Source: Cytidiella melzeri (Eukaryota > Basidiomycota > Agaricomycetes > Polyporales > Irpicaceae). From it: DNA of 48,491 nucleotides. Under the pieces are notes generated by a model, which ran no database searches, had not been told where the DNA came from, and worked only from the letters and a program-made list of their open reading frames with translations. Position 1 is the stretch's first letter. Each line of letters opens with the position of its first letter. Below, in pieces: positions 38,234-46,914 of this stretch. The stretch spans positions 1-48,491 of the forward strand of contig JABYQR010000328.1 in NCBI GenBank assembly GCA_022592445.1. Direction: 5' to 3'. A program made the position numbers and the translations under genes.

Positions 38234-41226
38234 TCAGTGTGATGTTCTTGAGATATCCAGACCGATGTGTTTGCTTTCATCCCAGCTAAGATTGTATGTA
38301 GATGGATAGATTGTGCAAAGGAAAGCGGGGTCGGTCTGGGTATTGAATTCCCGAAAGTGCAAGCAGAGATCCGCCAAGAGTGAAGCTTTGATGACCCGGG
38401 GCGCTCCGGGGTTTTCTTTGTAGAAGTTGTCAATTGCTTCTTGACTATTCTCGAGGTTTTCTACCGGTTCCCAGCTATTGTGTCCGTCTGAATACCCTTC
38501 CCATTTGACTAGGAATTGTAGCTTCTTCCATTGTCCGTGTAGTCTGCTGTCTAACACTTTCTCGACAACGTACTGCTCTTCTCCTTCTATGACGATAGGA
38601 TCAGCAGGTGGAGGTACGTCTTTGCCGTTGTCGTGCCAGGGACTTAGACAGTTGATGTGGAAGACAGGGTGGATGCGGAGATAGCTGGGTAGATCGAGTT
38701 TGTAGTCAGGATCGCCGATGCGTTTGATGACTTTGTACAGGCCGAGTTGTCGAGGACCGAGTTTAGGGGTAGCCTGGTAGATCTGAACGTTCTTAGCGTT
38801 CAGCCAGACCATGTCGCCCACCTGGAAGACGCGTGGAGATTGTTTCTCAGTTTCGTAAAGTTGCTTCATCTTTTCTTTGCTTAGACGAAGGGCTGCTTCA
38901 GTCTCTTTGCGTACTCGAGCCACGTTGTCAAGGCGCTCATCGAGCGACAGGATATTGCTTTGCTCGCCGACTGGTATGGTGAAGTCGGGGCGATATCCGT
39001 AGATGACTTCAAACGGTGTTTGTGAGTTACCCGCGTGTACTCGCGAGTTGAGTGCAAACTCAGCCGCCGGTAGATGATCGACCCAGTTGTCTTGTCGTTG
39101 TTGACAGAATAGACATAGGTACTGTTCGATATCCTGGTTTTTGCGTTCAACTTTGCCATTTCCTTGCGGATGATAGGCAGTCGTAAAACCAGTCTCTATG
39201 CCTAGGCGGTGATAGAGCGCACGCATAAAGCGCGCTGCAAACTGGGGTCCTCGGTCAGAGAACACCTTCTTGGGGATGCCATGAAGTCGGAATACTTCTT
39301 TGTAGTGTAGATTGGCAATCCCCTCAGCGTTAACCTTAGCACTGGGTAACCACGGCCCAATTTCCGGTGGAAAAACATGAGAAATACGTGAGAAAAAATG
39401 GCGATTTTACGGTACCTTTTTGTAGCAGAAATAGCGCCGAAAAACACTGAATATTTCATCTTGTTTTTCTTGTGAGCGAATGGATGAAAAAGTGGCTTTT
39501 TTCTCAACGCGTTTTTCCGGCCTTTTGGTGATGCCTCCATTTAGGCATCAACAAGCATCACCAAAAGGCCGGAAAAACGCATTGAGAAAAAAGCCACTTT
39601 TTCATCCATTCGCTCACAAGAAAAACAAGATGAAATATTCAGTGTTTTTCGGCGCTATTTCTGCTACAAAAAGGTACCGTAAAATCACCATTTTTTCTCA
39701 CGTATTTCTCATGTTTTTCCACCGGAAATTGGGCCGTGGTTACCCAGTGTAGTGGTAGTAGGGATGATATGCGTTTGATCGGAATAATGGTCAACGTAGA
39801 CCGCAATCGAATCGAATCCCTTAGAAGGTGGTAGCTGAGTGATGAGATCTACTCCGACGTGTTCCCAAGGTCCAGCCGGAGTTTCCTGAGGCTGTAGTAC
39901 TGCTTTAGGGTGCGGAGCTGACTTATAGCGTTGACAGCAATTGCAGCCTAGTACGTAAGTCTCTACAAAGGCATTCATCTTTGGCCACCAATAGTGTTGT
40001 GAGACTAGCTCTATGGTGCCGTGTTTGCCCGGATGACCAGCCGCGGGTGTGTCATGGCAAGATTTGACAATTTCGTGACGGAGCTCTTTGTTGTTAGGGA
40101 TGTAAAGTTTTCCCTTGTAGTAGATGAGTCCGTCATTCTCTTCCCATTCGAGTAAACCGCCGACAAGTTTGCGAAGACCCTTTTTTCGAAGGGTAGCAAG
40201 GGCTTGTGCGACTTCTGCTTCTTGCTCTGTGCATTCTCGGATCTTTGATTCAAGTGGAGAAGCAGTGGCGAGTGCACTGGTAGCAAGGATCCGGAAGTGT
40301 TCCGGTTTTAGTACCACCTGATCCTTGTTGTCTTCTTCGTCTGTGACAGCGTGGGAATGAAGACGAGAGAGGGGATCAGCGTGTATCATGGTACTGCCAG
40401 GCTTGTGTACCAAGACGAAGTTGAAGTCAGCCAAGAGTAGTGACCAACGTGCTTGACATCGAGTGAGGTGTTGTGCAGTTTTCCAGTACTGCAGGTTCAC
40501 GTGATCTGTCCAGATCTCAAACGGTTCCTTGAGCCCCTCAAGGTAGTGGCGCCAATCTTTGAGAGCCTTGGTGATGGCTAACATCTCCTGATCGAAGATT
40601 TCGTAGTTACGCTCTGCTTCAGTCATAGATGCGGACCGGTAGGCAATAGGGTGGTAGAATCCATCTTCCTTCGATTGCTGGGAGATGATTCCACCGGTCG
40701 CATAGCCCGAGGCATCGACTTCTAGACGTGTAGGGAGTTCAGGGTCCCAGACTGCCAAGATAGGCTTAGTGGTAAAGGCCTTCTTTAGCAGCGTGAAGGC
40801 AGTCTGCTGTGCTGGACCCCAGACAAACGGTACGTCCTTCTTAGTCAGGTTGTGTAGAGGCCGTGCGTGCTTTGAGAAGTCTTGAATGAAGCGGCGGTAG
40901 AAGTTGGCAAACCCAATGAATCCTCTGACTTCTTTGAGATTCTTGGGTGTGGGCCACGTAGAAACTGCTTGGACTTTGACAGGGTCCATAGCTACTTCGC
41001 CAGTGCAAATGATCATATTGAGACCTTTGACTAGTACATGTATACGGAAATGAGATGATAACCAATCTAGCAACAAGATAGTACATGAGGAGATAGTAGA
41101 CAACAGGCATGGAGTAGACATTGTACACGAGGAAGACGAGGCAGAAGACGAGGAGGACGACAAAGGAGGCAAGGACAGGGTATCTGGGGGACTTGCAGCT
41201 GCGGCTGTGTCACGAGTCCGTTTCAA
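38234..41226 (-). pseudogene. Truncated pol of family-1 chromovirus, split by a MITE
   Basis: The two coding parts are 41226-39750 and 39339-38234. The first opens in the -1 frame across the gag stop at a run of six T (41230-41225 on the minus strand). It has a Ser-rich stretch with no recognisable protease, then enters the RT thumb directly (GEVAMDPVKVQAV), so the fingers, palm and YxDD are gone. The RNase H acidic set follows (VDASGYATGG, NYEIFDQEMLAI, IWTDHVNL, HADPLSR), then the integrase HHCC zinc domain and catalytic Asp in VDLITQLP. After the MITE come FSDRGPQF (second Asp) and VERKNQDIEQYL (Glu). The end is a chromodomain (YVVEKVLDSR, FLVKWEGY, SWEPVENL). Excising the MITE and one copy of its 3-bp duplication restores the frame. 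Reverse transcription in cis is not possible. Confidence 0.9.
39340..39749. mobile_element. Near-palindromic CACTA-like MITE, 410 bp
   Basis: The whole insertion is a hairpin: two arms of about 200 bp, almost perfect reverse complements, joined by a short centre near 39535-39555. The ends are CACTGGGTAACCACGGCCC and its complement. The flanking 3-bp duplication is tag (39337-39339 and 39750-39752). CACTG-type ends and 3-bp duplications are the signature of the CACTA (CMC/EnSpm) superfamily. There is no transposase, so it would be non-autonomous. The same apparent peptide reads from both strands simply because the DNA is palindromic. Arm divergence is only a few bases, so it is young. Confidence 0.9.
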
Positions 41227-42467
41227 AAAACCGCATTGATTTTGGCTGCCATCTCATCCATTTGCTTCTTTTGGATGTCAAGCATGTCCTTGAGTGCTGC
41301 AATCTTAGCATCCTTGTCATTGGATGCGTCTTGCTTCGCCGGGGTAGTAGTCGACGAGGTCGACGAGGTAGCAGCAACTTTTTGTCCCTTAGGGACGCCT
41401 TGAAGTTGCTTCAGGCAAACCGCCCCCCAATAACCAGTACCACCGCAGTGATTGCGCACCAGGTCATCAGGGTGCTTTGAATCCCTCTTCTTGTGATTCT
41501 CCAAACCACAAACCGAGCAGCGCTTGCTCATCTCTTTCTTCCATTTCTGGAAGATATCCTGCTTTCCTAGTCCAGCAAAGAGGGCGTTGAACGAGGCAGA
41601 GAAGCGAGAGGCGTCGATCTCCATAGCGTTGGGATCGTGGAACGCTTGTTGGTGGGACTTGCCGTGTCCCAATGAGCTGTCCACCATAACCTTGCCCGTG
41701 CTGTTGAGGAGGTTGGCAAGCTGGGCATCGACCACCTTGCACTGATCTTTAAGTGCGTTGTAGGTGGCTGCGCGAGTTTGGAAGTACGAGACGCGCTGCA
41801 AGTACTCGGTGCTCAAGCTTGACTTGAGGCGATTGAAGAGGTCCTGCTGGCTCCAGCCAGTGCGAGGGGCCCAGGTCTCAAACTCAGAGATATGAGCGGC
41901 AAAGATCTTATTACCCTGCTTCATATTTGCAATCTTTGTCTTTGCCTCCATGACAGCGTCAATAATTTCGAATTTGGCTTTGAACGCCTCAATGAAGGTG
42001 TCCCAGCTGTTGCCAAAAGCTGGTTTGCTGTTTGCTAGCTCCTCAATATGAGGGCGAGCCCAGTCGGCGGCGTCGTCTTGCATGAACAACAGAGCACTGG
42101 TGATGAGCTTGTGAGGATCGAAGATCCTCGCACCATTGTTGTCCAACCGGACCTGGCCTTGTGCGTCTTGCTGGAAGAACACTTTTCCTTGATTTTGCGC
42201 CCAGACTATGAACACGTGGCGGAAGAACCTAGCTTCTGACGATGTTTTCCCCTTGAAGGAGACCGGTTTTTCAACGATGCTTCTCTCCCGAGAAGTGTGC
42301 GTTGCTGCGGCAATGGCTGGTGCCTGAGCAGCTGTCAAGGCAGCCACCTGATTGGTGAGATCCACCATTCTTTGCGTCAGGATGCCGAACATGTTTAGTA
42401 TATCCTGAGCGCTCAGGTTGGCAGCTGGGGCGGCCTCTGGAGCAGCGTTCTGTTGGTTGGGATCCAT
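41223..42467 (-). CDS. Retrotransposon gag protein
   Basis: A 414-codon ORF from an ATG at 42467. It has an N-terminal region with NLSAQDILNMFGILTQRMVDL, a gag core (SFKGKTSSEARFFRHVFIVW, DWARPHIEEL, FIEAFKAKFEI, FETWAPRTGWSQQDLF) typical of agaricomycete chromoviruses, and a C-terminal cysteine region. The first zinc cluster reads CSVCGLENH; the second, NHCGGTGYWGAVC, appears to have lost one Cys and the His compared with a normal CX2CX4HX4C knuckle, so nucleic-acid binding may be impaired. Gag forms the particle that packages element RNA. It ends in the T6 run where pol begins in the -1 frame. Confidence 0.88.
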   Translation of the reverse strand: MDPNQQNAAPEAAPAANLSAQDILNMFGILTQRMVDLTNQVAALTAAQAPAIAAATHTSRERSIVEKPVSFKGKTSSEARFFRHVFIVWAQNQGKVFFQQDAQGQVRLDNNGARIFDPHKLITSALLFMQDDAADWARPHIEELANSKPAFGNSWDTFIEAFKAKFEIIDAVMEAKTKIANMKQGNKIFAAHISEFETWAPRTGWSQQDLFNRLKSSLSTEYLQRVSYFQTRAATYNALKDQCKVVDAQLANLLNSTGKVMVDSSLGHGKSHQQAFHDPNAMEIDASRFSASFNALFAGLGKQDIFQKWKKEMSKRCSVCGLENHKKRDSKHPDDLVRNHCGGTGYWGAVCLKQLQGVPKGQKVAATSSTSSTTTPAKQDASNDKDAKIAALKDMLDIQKKQMDEMAAKINAVF

Positions 42468-42798
42468 GTCTTCTTTGGTGATAAGATGACAATTTTCTTC
42501 GGAAGGTGTTTGGTAAGTCTCGGTGTAATACTCGTGTTCGATGGCTTCAGTGGGGTCTAACTGATTTGATCAATTAGGGCACGGTTGATCTTCACACTCG
42601 TAGAATGATCCTTTGTTGGCTCAGAAGTGGTCGTCTGTGACCGTAATGGGATCAAAGAAATGGATACAATTATCACAAATCAGGCTTTCTGAAGACGTGG
42701 CGGGCAAAACTTCTGGACTATCTAATCCAGTCAAAGTAGCTATCTCTGTTAACTACGTTAAGCTGGGCAAGAACTTTGCTATAATTCTTGCGAAGCTG
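42468..42798 (-). other. Spacer between leader ORF and gag
   Basis: One minus-strand frame here is open for about 35 codons and ends at a stop near 42628. It contains CDNCIHFFDPITV and may be a broken continuation of the leader ORF. Otherwise nothing is recognised. Confidence 0.4.
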
Positions 42799-43449
42799 TT
42801 AAAATGAGATCTTCCCAATTGCTTTGCAACCCCAGTCTAGGAGTTGCCACTCGCAGTCTGCTGTAACTGGTGCAAATTGGTCAAGTTGATTAAGGAAACG
42901 GTTGACTTTATTGACAAGGTGAAGCAGAGCGCGGCAGTGGTCAGGGTCTGCGCAATGGAGAAGTTCTTGAAGCTCAGTGAGAGCTTGTAGTCGTGTGCAG
43001 ACAGCGGTGAGCTTAGGCTTGAAGATGCCTACGAGGTTGACTGGTGACAACTTTTTGAAGTCAAGGAGTACCGGTTTTGGTGCAGCGGGAGCGGGAGTGG
43101 GTGCAGGGAGCTTGGAAAGCCGCTCAGAGAGAGTGGGCTTGTGGATACGTTGCTCTGCTAAGGTGCAAGCACGTTCTTCGGTGACGCGTTCTCTGTATGC
43201 TCTGGCAGAAGCGCAAAGTTGTCGATTTTCCTTGTACGAGGGGACGGTGAGAGTGATGCCTTTCACTGGTGGTTTCTTGGAGACATAGTCGGCGACGGCG
43301 ACCAGGTCTTTGTCAGACCAGCGATGAGGTTGACCGCTCTTTCGCTTGGCAGCAAGAGCGTCAAAGAAGGAAGGCGGGAGGCACCTCTTGAGCTGAGGCT
43401 CGTTGGTAGTGAGGTCCTTAGACAAACGGGTGCGCGTGTCCTTAGGCAC
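42799..43449 (-). CDS. Leader ORF upstream of gag, unknown function
   Basis: A 216-codon ORF inside the family-1 element, between the 5' LTR and gag. It is rich in Lys/Arg, Ala and Pro, with a PAPTPAPAAPKP linker near the middle, an N-terminal basic part (KRCLPPSFFDALAAKRKSG, HRWSDKDLVAVADYV) and a C-terminal helical part (LQALTELQELLHCADPDHC, LLHLVNKVNRFLNQL). I do not recognise it. It may be an accessory or captured protein, or a diverged N-terminal gag segment separated by a lesion. Confidence 0.6.
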   Translation of the reverse strand: MPKDTRTRLSKDLTTNEPQLKRCLPPSFFDALAAKRKSGQPHRWSDKDLVAVADYVSKKPPVKGITLTVPSYKENRQLCASARAYRERVTEERACTLAEQRIHKPTLSERLSKLPAPTPAPAAPKPVLLDFKKLSPVNLVGIFKPKLTAVCTRLQALTELQELLHCADPDHCRALLHLVNKVNRFLNQLDQFAPVTADCEWQLLDWGCKAIGKISF

Positions 43450-43600
43450 TAGACAACGCAGGGGGTTTCAAACGGTTGACGTAAGTGGTAGCTCAACGGT
43501 ATGATGAGACCGGAGACGTACTTGTCAAACAGGAATAAACTTTTGTAAACGGTGGGGGAGGAGATATAAACCCAGGGGTTACACAACGATCTCGACCTAA

Positions 43601-44356
43601 TGTCATGCAGACAGAGCTCAACGCAGCAACTAGGGACACGATGTGGACGGCAACGATGAGGTGGTGGCAGGCGTGTAGCACAATGCTCTCACCAACTATA
43701 AACCTTATTCAGGTAGCTAGCCCAGTAAAGACCAAGTTAGTATTTGTACTACCAGCTATATAGTACAAGAGGGGGTGGCTTACCTAGCCCAGTAAAGACC
43801 AAGAGGTCGAGATGGGGGCTAGGAGCGTACATGCAGCTGCTTATATAGACCTCAGGGACCTGCGCACAGACCATGTTGAGGGCAGGCTTTGCAAGAAGCC
43901 GTGTGAACAAAGAACAAAAGAACTACCTAAAGGAGAACAATAGCTGTTGTCTAGACCTTGTCAAGAACTCTACTTGTGAGAGAATCTATCTAAAAGGAGA
44001 CCAACTATTGTATTCCATTCCCACACCTGTGAGAACATCCTTCCATAAAGAGAACAATAGGGAAAGAACAATAAGGAGCCCATGTGAACAGTATCTATGA
44101 CGTCAAACCCTAGCTATGGGCTGAGCCATGTGCTTGTAGCCATGTGGTCTTACTTAAGCTAAGTCACATGCCAGTGTGACGTAGTAGCAAGTAATGTGAC
44201 CATGTGGAGCGTCTAAGCCACGTGATACGGGCGCTTAATAGACGTGCAAAGGAGTTTGTGCAGAGAAGGTTGCAACTGAGCTGCAGCCCGGAGTTTTATA
44301 GATAAAAAGAAGAGGTAAATTGCGAAAATTAAGGGCTAGTCAGGCCATCCATGACA
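43601..44356 (-). repeat. 5' LTR of the family-1 chromovirus
   Basis: Begins tgtcatgc and ends ccatgaca on the plus strand; it matches the 37311 copy. The promoter strand is minus (ctatataag-type TATA near 43840-43850 read on minus). Transcription would run towards 43600. Confidence 0.9.
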
Positions 44357-44447
44357 ACCGTGGTCACAGGACACCCTGGACAATTCAAGACAATAGAACT
44401 CATTCAACGAACCTTCTGGTGGCCAGGCATGACTGTATTCATCAAGA
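44357..44447 (+). pseudogene. 91-bp integrase zinc-domain remnant of a third gypsy element
   Basis: The plus-strand frame reads GHPGQFKTIELIQRTFWWPG and on to TVFIK, the core of the HHCC integrase zinc domain. It runs opposite to both neighbouring elements, which abut it on each side, so it is the leftover of an older element into which they inserted. Confidence 0.85.
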
Positions 44448-45150
44448 TGTAACAGTAATGCTACACTCACCAGATAAGTTGGTTAACTTGAGGGGGATGT
44501 GGTGAGATAGAGAGTAAGAGTGGTGGTGAGCGAAGTACTGGTGGGTACTGAGTAGTCCTGGTTCAACAGAGTGGATAAGACTGAGGGGATATGCCCTCAG
44601 GAGTGCCTCTATATATACATGTAGGGGAGGACCCCAGGTACTACCCTAAGACCCCTAATACCTACATGAGTAAGCGAAGTAATCTACCTTACTAAGCATG
44701 CCCTATGCCCTAGTGGTGCCACTTCAATAATCAACCAATAGCAATTGTCCCCATGACCTGACCCCATGACCCAGCTCCAAGGCTAGACTTGTTCTAGCTT
44801 GTTCTAAGACAAGGCTAGACTTTTCCAGAAGGTTCTAAGAACTATGACATCATCTAATGGAATGTTCTAAACTATGACATCATAGTTCCAGCATGTTCCA
44901 CAATGTTCCAGAGAGTTCTATCATGTGATACACAGATAAGGAAAGGAGCGCATCAGTGCATCAGAGACAGGAGGCGCATCAGCGCATCAATTGATAGGCA
45001 CTGAGAATAAGCGCCGGAATAGGCGCCTGATAAGCGCCAGATAAGCGCTGGATAAGCGCCTAAATAGACGCCGGATAAGCGCTTAAATATTCCCAATAAT
45101 ACCGTTGCCTGGTAAGGCAAGTCTTGTAGAAACATTGAAAATCTGTGACA
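44448..45150 (-). repeat. 3' LTR of the family-2 chromovirus
   Basis: Begins tgtaaca and ends tgtgaca, homologous to 36450-37164. It includes the short tandem repeats at 45006-45087. The outer flank is caaga (44443-44447); the matching duplication would lie outside the window. Confidence 0.88.
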
Positions 45151-45165
45151 TTACCCCCCCTTCTT
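45151..45165 (-). other. Polypurine tract of the family-2 chromovirus
   Basis: On the minus strand GCAAGAAGGGGGGGTAA-like sequence abuts the 3' LTR. The 222 bp from here to the pol stop hold no ORF of note. Confidence 0.65.
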
Positions 45166-45387
45166 GCTTTGAACTCCGTGCAAAGAGTTTTGAACGAACA
45201 CCTTGGTCATTGAGTCCACTTTTTCACCATTGTCAAGAGGGTGCCTAAGCAATTCCGAGTGACTCTAGCGGCTTCTACCGACGCCCCTGACGGGGTTCAC
45301 ACCTCATTGGCTGATGGTAGTCTAGTCCGTACCCTCCTCGGTTGCGTCATTGGATCGTGGATGATCCTTGGTGTGTTGTTCGTAACT

Positions 45388-46914
45388 TTATACACAGTAA
45401 ATCGTAGCGGAGCGTATAGCTCGGGGATGATGGTCGTAGAATTTCTTGATCGCCTCTTGAGCGTGCGTAATGTTTTCTACAGGTTCCCACGTGTCGTCGT
45501 TCGGTCCGTAGCCTTTCCAGCGTATGTAATACTGAAGCTTTTTGGCATGACCTGTACGTCTTGACTTGAGAATCTTCTCGACTTCGTATTCTTCTTCTCC
45601 GTCGATGATATCTGGCGGAGGCATCTCCAGCTTTTGGCCTTCGAATTCAGGTTTGTTGTACGGTACCAACTTGCTTGCATGGAATACAGGGTGTATCCTT
45701 GGTGAACGTTCGGGCCATTCCAGTCTGAATGTGACCGGCGAAAGCTTTTCAGCAATCTTGAATGGGCCATAGTACTTGGCTGACAGCTTATGTCCAGATT
45801 TTTGGTAGTCTCTCAGATCTAGCATGACCTGATCGCCTTTGTTGAAGGGGACCTTCTGAACATGCTTGTCATAGTACCATTTCATGTGTTCAGCCGCAAG
45901 TTGTAACGCCGCTTTAGCATGCTCTTGAGCTTGCAAGCGGTTCCACATGATGTCATTCATGTCAGACCTTTTCAGGTCCTTGGTGAGCGTTGGACCAGCT
46001 CTAGGGTGTCTGCCGTATTCGAGGTAGAAAGGCGAGTGCTTAGTTCCCTCGTGCGCTGCATTGTTGTATGCGAACTCAGCCGAGCTGAGCAGTCTAGCCC
46101 AGTCGTCATGTAGTTGATCAACGTAACAACGCAGGTACTGTTCGAGCGTTTGATTAACTTGTTCAGTTTGACCATCAGTCTGCGGATGATATGCAGTAGT
46201 CATCGTAGACTCTATCCCTAGCATTTTACACCATTCCTGGAATAAGTCTGCTGCGAATTGTGGACCTCGGTCGGAAATGATCTGCAAAGGTAACCCATGA
46301 AGGGTCCAGACTCTCTCGTAGAGTAGAGCTGCAAGATCCTTTGCCGAGAACTCGTTTACAATAGGGAAGAAGTGCGCCCTTTTAGTCAGGCGGTCTACGA
46401 CTACGCAGATAGCATTGAAGCCATCAGACTCCGGTAACTGAGTAATCAAGTCGACAGTCATGATATCCCATGGTTCGGCCGGAACCGGATTAGGGATGAG
46501 TGGTCCGTAAGGCTGTTGCGGACGAGTCTTCATCCGCTGACATGTGTCACAGCCTGTCACGTATTTCTTGACATCAGTGGTTAAACCTGGCCACCAGTAG
46601 TTTCTCGAGATCAGTTCGTACGTTTTCCATCTGCCAGGATGTCCGGCAGAAGGTAGATCGTGATGCATCTGGATGATTTGGCGTCTCAGATCTAATTTCT
46701 GATCTTTGGGGATGTAGACTTTTCCACGGTATAGGAGTAATCCGTTCTCAAAATTCCATTCCTCTAGTGATTTCTTGAACTCCCTAGGACCAGAGTTAAG
46801 TAACTGCTGATAGTCCTTGGTAACTTCGTCGTTCATGAGTGCTTCCTTGACCCGTCTTAGGATTTCATCATCGTTGATAGGCGAGTCATGAGAGTTTTCG
46901 ATAGCAGAAATGGC
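45388..46914 (-). pseudogene. Integrase and chromodomain part of family-2 pol
   Basis: An open frame continuing pol after the second frameshift. In order: LLLYRGKVYIP, the integrase zinc domain (HHDLPSAGHPGRW, NYWWPG, CDTCQRM), the catalytic Asp in VDLITQLP, Asp in IISDRGPQFAA, Glu in TDGQTEQVNQTLEQYLR, then a GPF/Y-like segment (KLSAKYYGPFKIAEKL) and a chromodomain (YEVEKILKSR, QYYIRWKGYGPNDDTWEP). All integrase catalytic residues are intact. The chromodomain would steer integration to marked chromatin. It is cut off from the upstream RT by frameshifts, so expression as one polyprotein is not expected. Confidence 0.92.

Larger units (their letters stand above)
37311..44356 (-). mobile_element. 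Defective Ty3/gypsy chromovirus (family 1), about 7 kb
   Basis: Two LTRs in the same orientation (37311-38068 and 43601-44356), each starting tgtca and ending tgaca, bound an interior read on the minus strand. In transcription order it holds a leader ORF (43449-42799), gag (42467-41223), a truncated pol (41226-39750), a MITE insertion (39749-39340), and the pol remainder with the integrase end and chromodomain (39339-38234). The polypurine tract is at 38080-38069. The RT palm is missing. The bases outside the two LTRs differ (gctgg at 37306-37310, accgt at 44357-44361), so no target duplication remains. Confidence 0.92.

Noticed and set aside
39202..39752. Two ORFs on opposite strands encoding almost the same peptide
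   Set aside because: They are the two arms of the palindromic MITE, so identical peptides on both strands are expected.
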